A stretch of 64,000 nt of DNA, from assembly GCA_014281115.1 (NCBI GenBank), contig JACONQ010000002.1, forward strand, positions 3,596,001 to 3,660,000. The letters run 5' to 3'. Shown here piece by piece: positions 34,251 through 44,312 of this stretch; the stretch's first letter is position 1, and every line of letters starts with the position of its first letter. Made by a program: the position numbers and the translations under genes. Source of the stretch: Laburnicola sp. R22_1. Lineage: Eukaryota > Ascomycota > Dothideomycetes > Pleosporales > Didymosphaeriaceae. The notes under the pieces were generated by a model. It was not told where the DNA came from. It saw only the letters and a program-made list of their open reading frames with translations, and searched no databases.

Positions 34251-35402
34251 TCGGCTTACCGAACACCTTGTTGACCTTTTTTTTAGTTTAAGGTTAAAGT
34301 AGGTTGAGATGAAAGGTTATTATGTACTATGTACAGCACCTAATTCTAATTAAAAACCAACCTTAAATATCTAACAACGCAACAATAGTTTAAACTTTAA
34401 ACTTACTCGCACCTTGCCTACACCCTATAAGCTTCTAACCTATACAAGGTTCACTTACAGCGTACACAGCACACCTAGCTTATTATCACTACTATTATTA
34501 GTTATCTATGCTCGCGCGCTAAATAAGCCAACTTTATAGCAATAATAACTAGGAGAATCTTGCAGATTTACGCGACGCTCTTGCCACACTAGAGCTTATT
34601 AACAAAGATCTTATTATCTTCCTTTTATATCCCCTACTAGATTCTATTACTAATAAGAAGCAATTATATCTACTAGAGTAGAAATTTAATCTTGCAGTCC
34701 TTTGCAAACTAGATAAGCTGCCAACCTAACTAGTATACTAGAACTGCCTTATAGATAGTTAATTATACCTGCCTCTCGCGCTAGATAAGCATCTAATAGA
34801 TAGAGTAGAACTCTAGCGTAGTTACTTTAATAGCCTCTTTAATAGTAATAGTGCAAATCTTTAGTGTATACTTTTTAGCGATAGCAAGTACTTCTTTAGG
34901 AGCGATATTAATGCCTAGATAGATAGTAGAGCATAAAGAGATAGTAATAGGAGGAGATTTATTAAGAATAACCTTAATACGGTAATAAAGCAATAGTGTA
35001 TCTAGTATATATTACTCTTATTCTACTACTATAAGCACAGTAGTATATACCTATTAATATAGTAAATGCTAAATATTAACTTATATTGTTTATAATAATC
35101 TAAATAGCGGTTTACAATAGTTAGGATAGTAAAGAATAGATAAAACTTATAGCTTAACTATGCTAAACCTTTTATCCCTTCTTTAAAGTTCTAACTATAG
35201 CCTCTTTATAAATTAACTTTGCATGTAGAAGCTATGCGTGCTAAGACTACTAAGCTCGCTTAGTAGTTTAAACGCACTTTTTTTTGTAATTACCTTTTTA
35301 CGCTCTTTTTAATTACTAAGTAGGGGGCTCTACTTTTTTTGTTATATTATTTAAGATAAAAGCCTTTATCGTGTTACCCCTAGGTATTTAATTTAACGCC
35401 AC
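34251..35402 (+). mobile_element. family G copy 4, full length, best preserved
   Basis: A 1152-bp copy from TCGGCTTACCGAACACC to TAACGCCAC, flanked by a perfect 11-bp direct repeat ATATTTCTTTA (34240-34250 and 35403-35413). There are no terminal inverted repeats and no LTRs. Near the 3' end a short hairpin-like GGGGGCTCTACTTTTTTT precedes the last 85 bp. Partial copies in the window that have target duplications all keep this 3' end, as expected of a reverse-transcribed, 5'-truncating element. Confidence 0.9.
34508..35065 (+). pseudogene. family G conserved ORF, function unknown
   Basis: From ATG 34508 one frame runs about 186 codons with about a dozen stops, all TAG or TAA. Blocks include LADLRDALATLELINKDL, FLLYPLLDSITNKKQLYLL, LAVLCKLDKLP, LVYQNCLIDS, LALDKHLIDRVEL, ILFSDSKYFFRSDINA and DSRA. 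Corresponding blocks occur at the same order and spacing in copies 2, 3 and 7, including the highly diverged copy 7 (LVYQDRLI, INNLINRVVLQ), so selection once kept this protein. It is mostly helical and charged, with no reverse transcriptase, nuclease, zinc finger or membrane signature that I recognise. Confidence 0.6.
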
Positions 35403-35769
35403 ATATTTCTTTAAATATATTCTTAACTTATTTCTAATAGCTAGGCTAGTAAATAGGTTTGGGGCACCCAGGTTAAGTATAGAGTTAGGTTGGGGTCGTA
35501 TAGACTATGGGTATAGGTTGGGTTAGGTCGCACACACCTTTAGTTAGGTTAGGTTAATTATATAAGATCTTAAACCTAACCTAATTTAACCTAACCTAAT
35601 TATATAAGACTCTAGTCTAATTATATAAAATTCTAGCTTAATTTAACTTAGTTTAATATTATTTAAAATATATTTTTAAATAATTATAACAGCTATTTAT
35701 TACAGACCAAATAGATATCCTAGAAATAGATTAGGGTTAAGATCTTACGTAAGTAGAGTTAGATTGGAG

Positions 35770-35830
35770 GGGAATTGATAGGGGGACCACCACTTTTACT
35801 AGTGGCACCACCCTGACTAAGCGTCACCAT
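35770..35830. repeat. left terminal inverted repeat of the MULE
   Basis: Begins GGGAATTGATAGGGGGACC and ends GCGTCACCAT. It is identical to the reverse complement of 37921-37981. The transposase ATG at 35829 lies at its inner edge. Confidence 0.95.
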
Positions 35831-37934
35831 GACTAAGCCGCCGACTCCGCATAGCACCCTAGCAACGACTGTTTATGTTCCTGTCACTGCACACTCCACT
35901 AGAAATAACACTATTATAGAACCTTCTTCTGAATCCACTTATCCTAACCAAGAAGCACTTATTTCTTCTGTGCGACAATTCGCTCTTAATTATGGCTATG
36001 TTCTTACAATTCGACGCTCAACCGCGAACAAGAATGTGGTATTAGGCTGCGATCATGGTAGGAAATACCACGACCGGATTAATGCACCTAACAGTTCCAA
36101 GCGTAGAAAGACCTTAACACAATAGATTAGCTGTCCTTTTCAGCTTTACGGTGCACGCCGCAGTAATAGAACTTAGGATCTTAAGGTGAGAAACCCGCAA
36201 CATACATATAGGGCTAACGATTTAGTAGTACATCCGCACGCGCGAAAATTCACGGCCGAACAAAGGGCAGAGATTGCTTAACTATCTAGACTTAATGTTA
36301 AACCGCAAGCTATTAAAGCTATTCTACAAGATAAGAACCTTTCTGCGCTTTTTACTCGCCGCAACATCTACAACATACATATGGCCAAGCGTATTAAGCA
36401 ATTAGAAGGGAGATTACTAGTGGAACACCTTATAGATCGACTTCTAAAAGAAGGAAACTAGGAATATAGACTATAGTGTGATAGTAGTAGACATATAACA
36501 TTTCTTATATTCGCGCATAAGAGGTTAATTAAGTTTGCTAACAAATATAATAGGGTCTTCCTCCTTAACTGCACTTACAAGACAAACTAATACCGTATGC
36601 CTTTGCTCCATATTATTAGTGTTGCTCTAACAAATGCTAGCTTCTTAATTGTATTTTGCTTTATGCAGGACAAACAAGCTAAAAGCTACCTATAGGCTCT
36701 ACGCTCTTTCCTTTCGCTTCTTAAGCTGCCTATTAAACCTCCTATACTGTGTACAGACTAAGATGCTGCACTTCTATCCGCAATTAGCGATGAAGTTCCT
36801 TAGTTTCCGCATCTTCTTTGTGTATAGCACATTTATAAGAATGTCTAAGCAAATTGTAAGAAGGAATTCTTAACTAATAAGGAATACAACAACTTCTTTG
36901 GTCGCTGGATTAAGATTTGTACCGCACATACAGAGGGGCTCTATAAATAAGCTAAAAGCGAGATGGAGGCGTTTCTTGTAGACAAGCAGCATGTGTTCCG
37001 CTACTTGAATAAGATATAGCTTGTACATTAAGAGAAATTTGTGGTGGCATAGTTCTAATAGTGGCTACATCTAGGAAATGCTGTAACCTTATAAGTAGAG
37101 GGAGCGCATGCCGCTGTAAAGCACTAGATCACTAATTCTACAGCTAATATCTTGTTAGTATTTAAGCTTGTAGAGAAGAGTGTTAAAGGGCAGCTTAATG
37201 CTCTTACTGCGGCACTTGCTCAGGACCGCATTTTTATTCCTGTATTCCCCAGTAAGACACTTTTTATTAACATCATTCGCAGGGTCTTAAGGCACGCTAT
37301 TGTTCTCCTAGTTTAGCAGCATAACAAAGTTAAACAGGCTATAGGAACAACTCCATTAGCCTAATGTACAAACGTTTTTAGCAGAACAATGGGATTGCCC
37401 TGCTCCCATCAAATTTTAGATATATTGGAGTCGAAATCGGCTATCGAGCTTGAGGAAATACACCCTTTCTGGCGGATTAAGGAGTCTTCTCTTCTATATA
37501 GGTACTAAATCTCTCCATATTCCATTACATATTCTAATATTCTATTTCGTTTAGGCTAATCCTGGAACCTCGTCTCCTAACATCTACAAAGCAGCGCTGT
37601 TCGCCCTTTCCAACCTCTTAAGGCAAAGCTGAGAAGAGGAGTCCTTTATTATTTGAGGTTGGAGAAGCTAAGGCATTAGAAGGACTATTATGGGGGAGTG
37701 GCTTGCCACAAGGATACAAGAAAAGGCCTCCAACCTGTTCCAATTGCCATATAGAAGGTCATACAAGGACTCAGTGCCCCGTGGGGCGTGGGTAGAGTTG
37801 TTGATTTAATCAGTTAATCTATAGAATTCCATTTTAAATGTATCTAGCAACTGCGCCTCTGCACATTAATCCTCTATTTGCGTTGTTAGGAGCGCGATGT
37901 TGTGCGTCGGCGGCTTAGAGATGGTGACGCTTAG
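35829..37934 (+). pseudogene. MULE transposase, RIP-inactivated
   Basis: A single frame of about 700 codons from ATG 35829 to TAG 37932, no frameshift, with TAG/TAA stops only (a TAG at 37887 could be the original end). The N-terminal region (LISSVRQFALNYGYVLTIRR, VVLGCDHGRKYHDR) is a FAR1-like zinc-binding domain. The MULE core follows: RVFLLNCTYKTN (first Asp, now Asn), MPLLHIISVALTNASFLIVF, LCTD with DAALLSAISDEVP (second Asp kept), FPHLLCV with HIYKNV, and VEGAHAAVKHQITNSTANIL. CSHQILDIL fits a SWIM-type C-H motif. It belongs to the same broad group as the Fusarium Hop element. The first 98 codons are still open. Confidence 0.9.
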
Positions 37935-37981
37935 TCAGGGTGGTGCCACTAGTAAAAGTGGTGGTCCCCCTATCAATTCCC
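37921..37981. repeat. right terminal inverted repeat of the MULE
   Basis: Reverse complement of 35770-35830 over all 61 bases. No transition differences are seen between the two ends. Confidence 0.95.
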
Positions 37982-38319
37982 AGATTGGAGTTAGAGTCTT
38001 ACGTAAGTAGGGTTAGATTGGGATTAAGATCTTACGTAAGTAGGGTTAGGTTAAGATTAGGGTCTTACATAATCTAACCTAACCCTAACCTAACCTATAC
38101 TTATTTGCCAGCCTACTAACAGCTTTAGGCGTATATACGTAGAATTATAATCTCTATCTCTAGTAATTATATTATTTGCTTCTATAACTAGTAGGCAAAG
38201 ATCCTCTTTAGCTAGATAATATTTTAGATAGATATATTATATAAGAGGCTTAAAAAGGACTAGTCTAAAATTATACTTACTATATTTTATAAACTATATA
38301 ATAAAAGTGTCTATACACT

Positions 38320-38640
38320 ATATAGGCAAGGGCACCTAAGGGTATTAAGCTTTTAATATTACTGTATAATAGCATTATATAGTGATTATATAATGTCTGT
38401 ACGCTACGGCCTATATGCTATAAGATCTTCTTCTTTCTATTTATACTCCTTCTAGATATAAGCAATCATTACTAAAGTTAGTTCTATTATATTATTTTCT
38501 TTTATATATAATTATCCTATATACCCTCCATACGTACTAGTATAAAGTATTAGATATTAATGTCTATATAGCTAGGTATAGAGCCTTTATACTTGCTAGT
38601 ATAGAGAATTAGATATTAATATCTATATAGCTAGCTATCC
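38320..38640 (+). repeat. family H copy 1
   Basis: It shares GGCAAGGGCACCTAAGG and a run of TAGATATTAATATCTATATA with the inverted copy at 51985-52270. It ends in two tandem units of about 55 bp built on ACTAGTATAAAGTATTAGAT. No coding potential or terminal repeats are seen. Confidence 0.65.
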
Positions 38641-41062
38641 AGTTTCTATTTAATAAAAAGTATAAATTCTCTCTAAATGGTTTATAAATAAGTTCCTAAC
38701 ATATTAAAGTTATTATACTTAGTAGAATTATTACTAATACTAAATTGCTAGAGGTGTATAAAAATAGTCTATTAGAGTTCTTTATACAATCTAATAAGTA
38801 AGTAAGCAAGCTATTGTAGTAGATATATATATATATATAATATAGGGTTTAATAGTGTTATAGTTAATATAAATATAAAGCAAATATAAGGTAAGTGGTT
38901 TAAATACATTTATAATATATTCCTAATATATTTAAGGGTTTAGCAAGATGCTTAGCGAACTAGATTCTAATAAAAGACACTTGCACTAGCAGCTTTAGTT
39001 CTATATACACTTCTATTAGGTACACTTCTATTATAGTATTAATAAGGCTGTACTAGAAGTACCCTACATTAAAGACTTAGATTAAGGTTAAATAAGTGCT
39101 CTTTTGTTTATAATAACAAAGGCAGAGTATATAGTGTTCTATAATCATCTTAATTATATATTACTCTATTTAAATATTCTATAAATAATTTCTAAATATA
39201 TTTAAAGAGCATAGATTAGAAAAGGTATAGAACTAGGCAAAATATAAAAGATATTCTATTATTGTAGCTAGTCTATTGCAAGTCGCAAGTTACATACTAG
39301 ACAATACGTAAAATAATTTAGTATTATATTTAAATACTACTAAGTAGGCTAGGAATAAGAGTTACTATATAGGCAAGTAGTAACTACTTCTAGAGGCCAT
39401 TTTAAAGTATATATATCTTTAAATATATTAAGAATATATTACTAATATATCTAAGTGTAATATAGATAGACCTTTAGAATATTATAGAATATTTATCCTA
39501 AAAGAAGTATAGTGTTTATTATACCTTTTAAATACCTTTATTAATAAACTAGTAGTTCTTTATAAATACTTAGCCTAAGGCTAATAAGAGAGTAAGGAAA
39601 AGTAAAGATATGCAAATATATTACAAATATGTTTTTAATATGTTTAGAGTAATAGTAAAAGGAGAAGATTCATGCTAACACATCTATTAAAGATAAGGTA
39701 CTATACTAGTTAGATTCTTTTAGATATATTACTTCTAAGCAAGTAATGCATATACTATCTATATTATCTAGAGGCAGATTAGTATTATAAACTCTATCTA
39801 TCTTAAGATCCTTACTACTTTAGTCCTCTCTAGCACTAGGGTAAGAAAGTTTACTAATTTATTTAAGTGTATTATAGTCTCTATAGTAATAGGTAGTACT
39901 ATTAAGTTAAAATATATAGGTTAATTATAAGAGAATATAGCTAAAGTAAGATAAACTTAACCTAGAAAAGTAGAAGGTGAAGTTTAAAAGGGTAAGAAAA
40001 GAGAAATAGCTATAGCTTATATAGTAGCAGCTTTAATTTAAAAGGGATTAGTTTTAGTTTAAAAAGAGAAGGAGTAGTAATCCTAGGGTCTATAACTATA
40101 TTTAGGATATATTTACTATAGAATCTAAATTTATTCTAAATTTATTCTAAATATATTCTAAATATATTCTAAATATATTCTAAATATATTCTAAATATAT
40201 TCTAAATATATTCTAAATATATTCTACATATAATCTAAATATTATTATTTAATGTTAGCAAGGCAAGTTAGCTAGTTATTCACCCTTACAGTTATTTACT
40301 ATCACTAGGGCATGTTAGTAGGTTAGCGTATAGGCTAGTTTAATTAGCACTAAAGGTTTAGTAAATACTAATATTAATATAATATAAATAAATTCTAAGT
40401 ATTTTTAAGCAATAATATTATTATTCTATATGCCAGCTATGTCTACACTACCTACACATACTCACACACTTATATAATAGCACCCTACCTCTTAAACTTT
40501 ATACGCTAGCTTAAATAAATCTAGAATATATTTTAAATATATTCTTAACAGGTTTAGCTACTATATAAGAGATATAAGGAGGAGGAGTTTATTCTTAACA
40601 GTATAGAACTCTTTAAGATAATAAATAGCAAGACTATTATAAACTTTAACCCTTTTTGTTAACACTACCTTAAAGCGCTTTTCTGTGTATACAACAGCAG
40701 GAGGAATATCTGCTATTATTGTAATATTGTTATTAGAAACCCCTTAGTCGCAAAAAAAAACCTATTATAAAATTTAGAAAGGTGTGTTATAGATAGCTAT
40801 TAGTACTTTCTAGGGTACTATATAATATAAGCTATACTTAAAAATCTTATAAATATATCGCTAATATAATTAAGGCAAAATATAATATATATAGGATGGT
40901 AAAGACGCATCTAGAAAACATATATAGTGTTTAGGTAATAGAGGCTATATATCTTATTATATAAGTTCTAAATATTAGTAGGCCATTTTAAAGATATAAA
41001 TACTTTAGTACCCTACGCAGCTAGACTATTATTATAATTAAAGATATAAATATATTTTCATT
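38641..41062 (+). other. unassigned AT-rich DNA with intron-like segments
   Basis: I see no transposon signature. Intron-shaped segments occur at 38891-38936 (GTAAGT to TTTAAG) and 39407-39455 (GTATAT, ACTAAT, CTAAG). Between 40640 and 40770 a frame with NFNPFCQHYLKALFCVYNS and NICYYCNIVIRNP looks coding but matches no family I know. Confidence 0.4.
40126..40235. repeat. 11-bp tandem repeat
   Basis: About nine to ten units of TTCTAAATATA. The same word is scattered singly through 33-48 kb. Confidence 0.85.
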
Positions 41063-41075
41063 ATATTCTTAATAT

Positions 41076-41201
41076 GTGGCGTTAAATTAACTACCTAGGA
41101 GTAGTACAACAAAGGCTTTCATCTTAAATAACATGACAAAAAAAGCAGAGCCCCCTGCTTAGTAATCATAAAGAGCGTGAATAAGGTAATAACAAACAAA
41201 G
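41076..41201 (-). mobile_element. family G copy 5, 5'-truncated
   Basis: Only the last 126 bp of the element remain (GTGGCGTTAA end at the left). It is flanked by a perfect 13-bp duplication ATATTCTTAATAT (41063-41075 and 41202-41214), so the truncation happened at insertion. Confidence 0.85.
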
Positions 41202-41358
41202 ATATTCTTAATATACTAAAGCTAATATAGTTTAAAATAGTACAAAACTATTATAGCCTACTATAATACTATTACTGCAGCAAAGGCTAGAAAGGTATAC
41301 TTCTATAACAATTTAAATAAACTAAAGCTAATAGATAAATAGGAGGGCGAAGAGGATA

Positions 41359-41428
41359 AGCCTAAGCCTAAGCCTAAGCCTAAGCCTAAGCCTAAGTCTA
41401 AGTCTAAGTCTAAGTCTAAGTCTAAGGG
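41359..41428 (+). repeat. 6-bp coding-type repeat, CCTAAG then TCTAAG
   Basis: About twelve hexamers: first CCTAAG units, then TCTAAG units. In frame they give Pro-Lys then Ser-Lys repeats, following a Glu/Asp-rich stretch (KQEGEEDK reading with a stop as Gln). An intron-like segment (41433-41490) begins just after. This suggests a basic protein tail. Confidence 0.7.
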
Positions 41429-41746
41429 TAAGGTTAGTTTAAACACATCCTAAAGCTATTTTAAATATATTTAAGCTAACATATTAATAGGCGAATACTA
41501 CTAGGGCTTAATCTAAGGGCAAGAAAAGATTAAATATATTACAAATATATTTTAAATATATTTAAACTAATATATATAGGATAATAATAAGGTAAGCTCC
41601 TCTGCCCTATTAACTTTATCTAAGTTAATAAGTACCTATAATGACGTCTTAGACTTATATTTAGACAACTTTAGGCTAAGAGATATAAGTAATATTAATT
41701 TAATTATATTATAGATATATTTATAATATAATTAGAATATTAGGAA

Positions 41747-44312
41747 GAGAAACATTATTGACCTTTTAGTATACAGTATAATACTATAAGAAAAAGCTAT
41801 AGGTATACTAAAAACATATTAAAAACAGGTAAAGTAGTAAAATAGGTTAAGCTAGAAACTATTTGTTAGCACGTGCAATCTAGCCTCTTTTACTAATAAG
41901 GTAGTTAATTACAGTATACTATAGTCTATAGATACTAAGGTTAAAGTTAAAGATAAGAATATAGTATAGCCTATATATAAAGTATAAAAATCTGCAACTA
42001 GATTAAGTATTTATCTACCCTTATATATAGAGTATTCCCCTCCTAGGCAGAAGTATAAACTGCCTCTACTTATTAGTTTTTAAGTAGCCCTACTGCATTT
42101 AATTACTACGTTTTTTTATTGCGTTACTAGCGCCTATATAATATTACGTAATATTATATGCATACTAAGTCCTAGGACTAGAGTGCGTTAAAGTTTTTCT
42201 AATATCTTCTCTAGCTTCTAAGACAACTAACCCTATAATAATAACACTCTAACTTACTTGCCTACCTACTACGTTACTAAATAATTATCACTACCTTATA
42301 ACCTTTTACTATATTACTAGATAATTAACTACTTAGAATCTCTACTCTACTCTACTACTATAATGTATAATAAATTGCACACGCGCACTCCCTACTTCTA
42401 ATACTTAATAATACTTAACTATCCTCTACTAATAATTTATTAATCTATTAATTTCTAGTATACTTTTCTAGCGTTAGCATTACTCTACCTATCTCCTATA
42501 AAAATCCTATAGTATAAGCGTGTACCTATATATGCCTAACACCTTTTATAGCTATTTTATATAGATCTTACTTTAATAATTACGCTATAGCTTCTTTAGA
42601 TTATATAGCCATATTTTATTCTTTTAGAGCCTTTTATAATCTTTATCTATCTTTTCCTATTACCTTTAAAAATTTATCTAGTAACTCTTATTAATATAGT
42701 TAAGTATAAGGCTGCTAAACTAGTAAAGAGTAAGCTATAAGTTAAATTCTATATATATAGTTCTTGTATAGTTATTAAGGTAGTAAAACACTAACAAACT
42801 AGCTAAGGCAATTTATTTACTATACTACTTATATCCTACTACTATATAGTTAGTAATATTAGGTGTTTAACGTTTATAATACTAATTCTAGCTAACTCTA
42901 TTATTATTATTATCTTTTTTATTATACATATATAGATATATAACTGCCTACCTAGTAGTAATAGCATTACTAGGGCAAGGAATAGCTATACTAGATTATA
43001 ACCTTAAGGTCTTACGCGACAATATACTTTATATATAAAAGTAGATAAATACTTAATATATCTAGTTATAGATTTTTATACTTTATACGCAGGCTGTGTT
43101 ACTTTCGTATCTTTAACTTTAACTTTAGTATCTATAAACTATAGTATACTATAATTAAGTACCTTATTAGTATAAGGGGCCGATTTGCACGTGCTCACAA
43201 ACAGTCCCTAGTCTAACCTATTTTATACCTTTACCTTTTTTAATGTGTTTTTAGCACACCTATAGCTTTCCCTTATAGCGTTATACTATACACTAAAAGG
43301 TCTACAATATTTTTCTTCCTAATATATATAGTATATTATTACATACAACCTTAAGATTATAATCTAATACGCATAGCTATTCCTTACCTTAATAATACTA
43401 TTACTACTAGGTAGGCAGTTACACGTTTATATATATATAATAAAAAGACAACAACAATAATAATAAAACTAGCTAGAATTAGTATTATAAAAGTTAAACG
43501 CCTAATATTACTAACAATATAGTAGTAGAATATAAGTAGTGTAGTAAATAAATTATCTTAGCTAGTTTATTAGAGTCGTACTATCTTAATAAGTATATAG
43601 AAACCACATATATAGAATTTAAGTTATAGCTTAGTCTTTACTAGCTTAGCTACCTTATACTTAGCTATATTAATAAGGGTACTAGATATATTTTTAAAGG
43701 TAATAGGAGAGGATAGATAAATGTTATAAGAGGCTCTAAAAGAATAAAATAAGACTATACAACCTAAAGAAGCTATAGAATAATTATTAGAGTAGAATCT
43801 ATATAGAAGAGCTATTAGAGGTGTTAGGTATATATAGGTACACGCTTATACTATAGGATTTCTATAGGAGATAAATAAAGTAAGGCTAATACTAAAGAAG
43901 TATACTAGAGGTTAATAGGTTAATAGGTTGTTAATAGAGGATAGTAGAATGCTATTTAGTATTAGAAGTAAGAAGCACGCGCGCAATTTATTATATATTA
44001 TAATAGTAGAGCAAAGTGTAAGTTCTAAATTGTTAATTATCTAGTAATAGGGTAGTACAAAGTTTAAAAGTAGGTATTAATTATCTAGTAACATAGTGGT
44101 TGGTAAGTAAGTTAGGGTATTATTATTATAGGGTTAGTTATCTTAGAAGCTAGGGGAGACATTAGAAAAACTTTAACGTACTCTAGTTCTGAGGCTTAGC
44201 ACGTATATAATATTATATAACATTATATAGACGCTAGTAACGCAATAAAAAACGTAGTAGGGCCACTAAAAAACTAATAAGTGAAGGCAGTTTATACTCC
44301 TGCCCAGGAGGG
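41747..44312 (-). repeat. family F copy 2, split by an inverted copy of itself
   Basis: The 41747-42030 segment (starting ATTAGGAAGAGAAACATT) and the 43330-44312 segment (ending near CTCCTGCCCAGGAGG) together form one minus-strand family F copy. A plus-strand copy occupies the gap. The sequence ATATATAG occurs on both sides of the inserted copy and may be its target duplication. Confidence 0.7.
42035..43325 (+). repeat. family F copy 3, full length
   Basis: About 1.29 kb, from CTCCTAGGCAGAAG to TTTTTCTTCCTAAT. Both ends are shared with the copies at 53.4-54.7 kb. I find no long frame, LTR or inverted terminus. Its start and end share a short TT(C)CTCTTCC(T)A-like word in direct orientation. 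It could be a solo LTR of an unseen element or a non-autonomous repeat. Confidence 0.65.

Larger units (their letters stand above)
35770..37981 (+). mobile_element. Mutator-like element (MULE), complete
   Basis: A 2212-bp element with 61-bp perfect terminal inverted repeats (35770-35830 and 37921-37981), extended by about 15 bp with two mismatches. It is flanked by the perfect 9-bp duplication AGATTGGAG (35761-35769 and 37982-37990), typical of Mutator elements. It carries one transposase gene that fills the whole space. It lies within hAT2. Confidence 0.95.
35442..38115. mobile_element. short non-autonomous hAT element hAT2, carrying a nested MULE
   Basis: The left end is TAGGCTAGTAAATAGG and the right end, reversed, TAGGCTGGCAAATAAG. 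Flanks CTAATAGC (35434-35441) and CTAACAGC (38116-38123) form an 8-bp target duplication with one T/C difference. Without the MULE at 35770-37981 the element is only about 460 bp and consists of subterminal GGTTAGGTTAGGGT and CTTACGTAAGTAGGGTTAG units. It has no gene of its own and presumably relied on an hAT1-type transposase. Confidence 0.8.

Noticed and set aside
34793..34993. minus-strand frame in family G as its gene
   Set aside because: A similar antisense frame appears in copies 3 and 7, but the plus-sense frame starts with ATG, is longer and more protein-like, and runs in the direction implied by the 5' truncations. I kept only the sense frame.
35440..35660. TTAGGTTAGGG and CCTAACC runs as telomere repeats
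   Set aside because: The fungal telomere unit TTAGGG is not tandem here. The runs lie at the ends of hAT1 and hAT2 and act as subterminal repeats with 8-bp target duplications outside.
36649..36873. 74-codon open frame as a gene
   Set aside because: It is an alternative frame of the MULE transposase, whose signatures lie in the other frame.
41359..41428. (CCTAAG)n as an interstitial telomere
   Set aside because: CCTAAG is not a permutation of CCCTAA, and the array keeps a coding frame.
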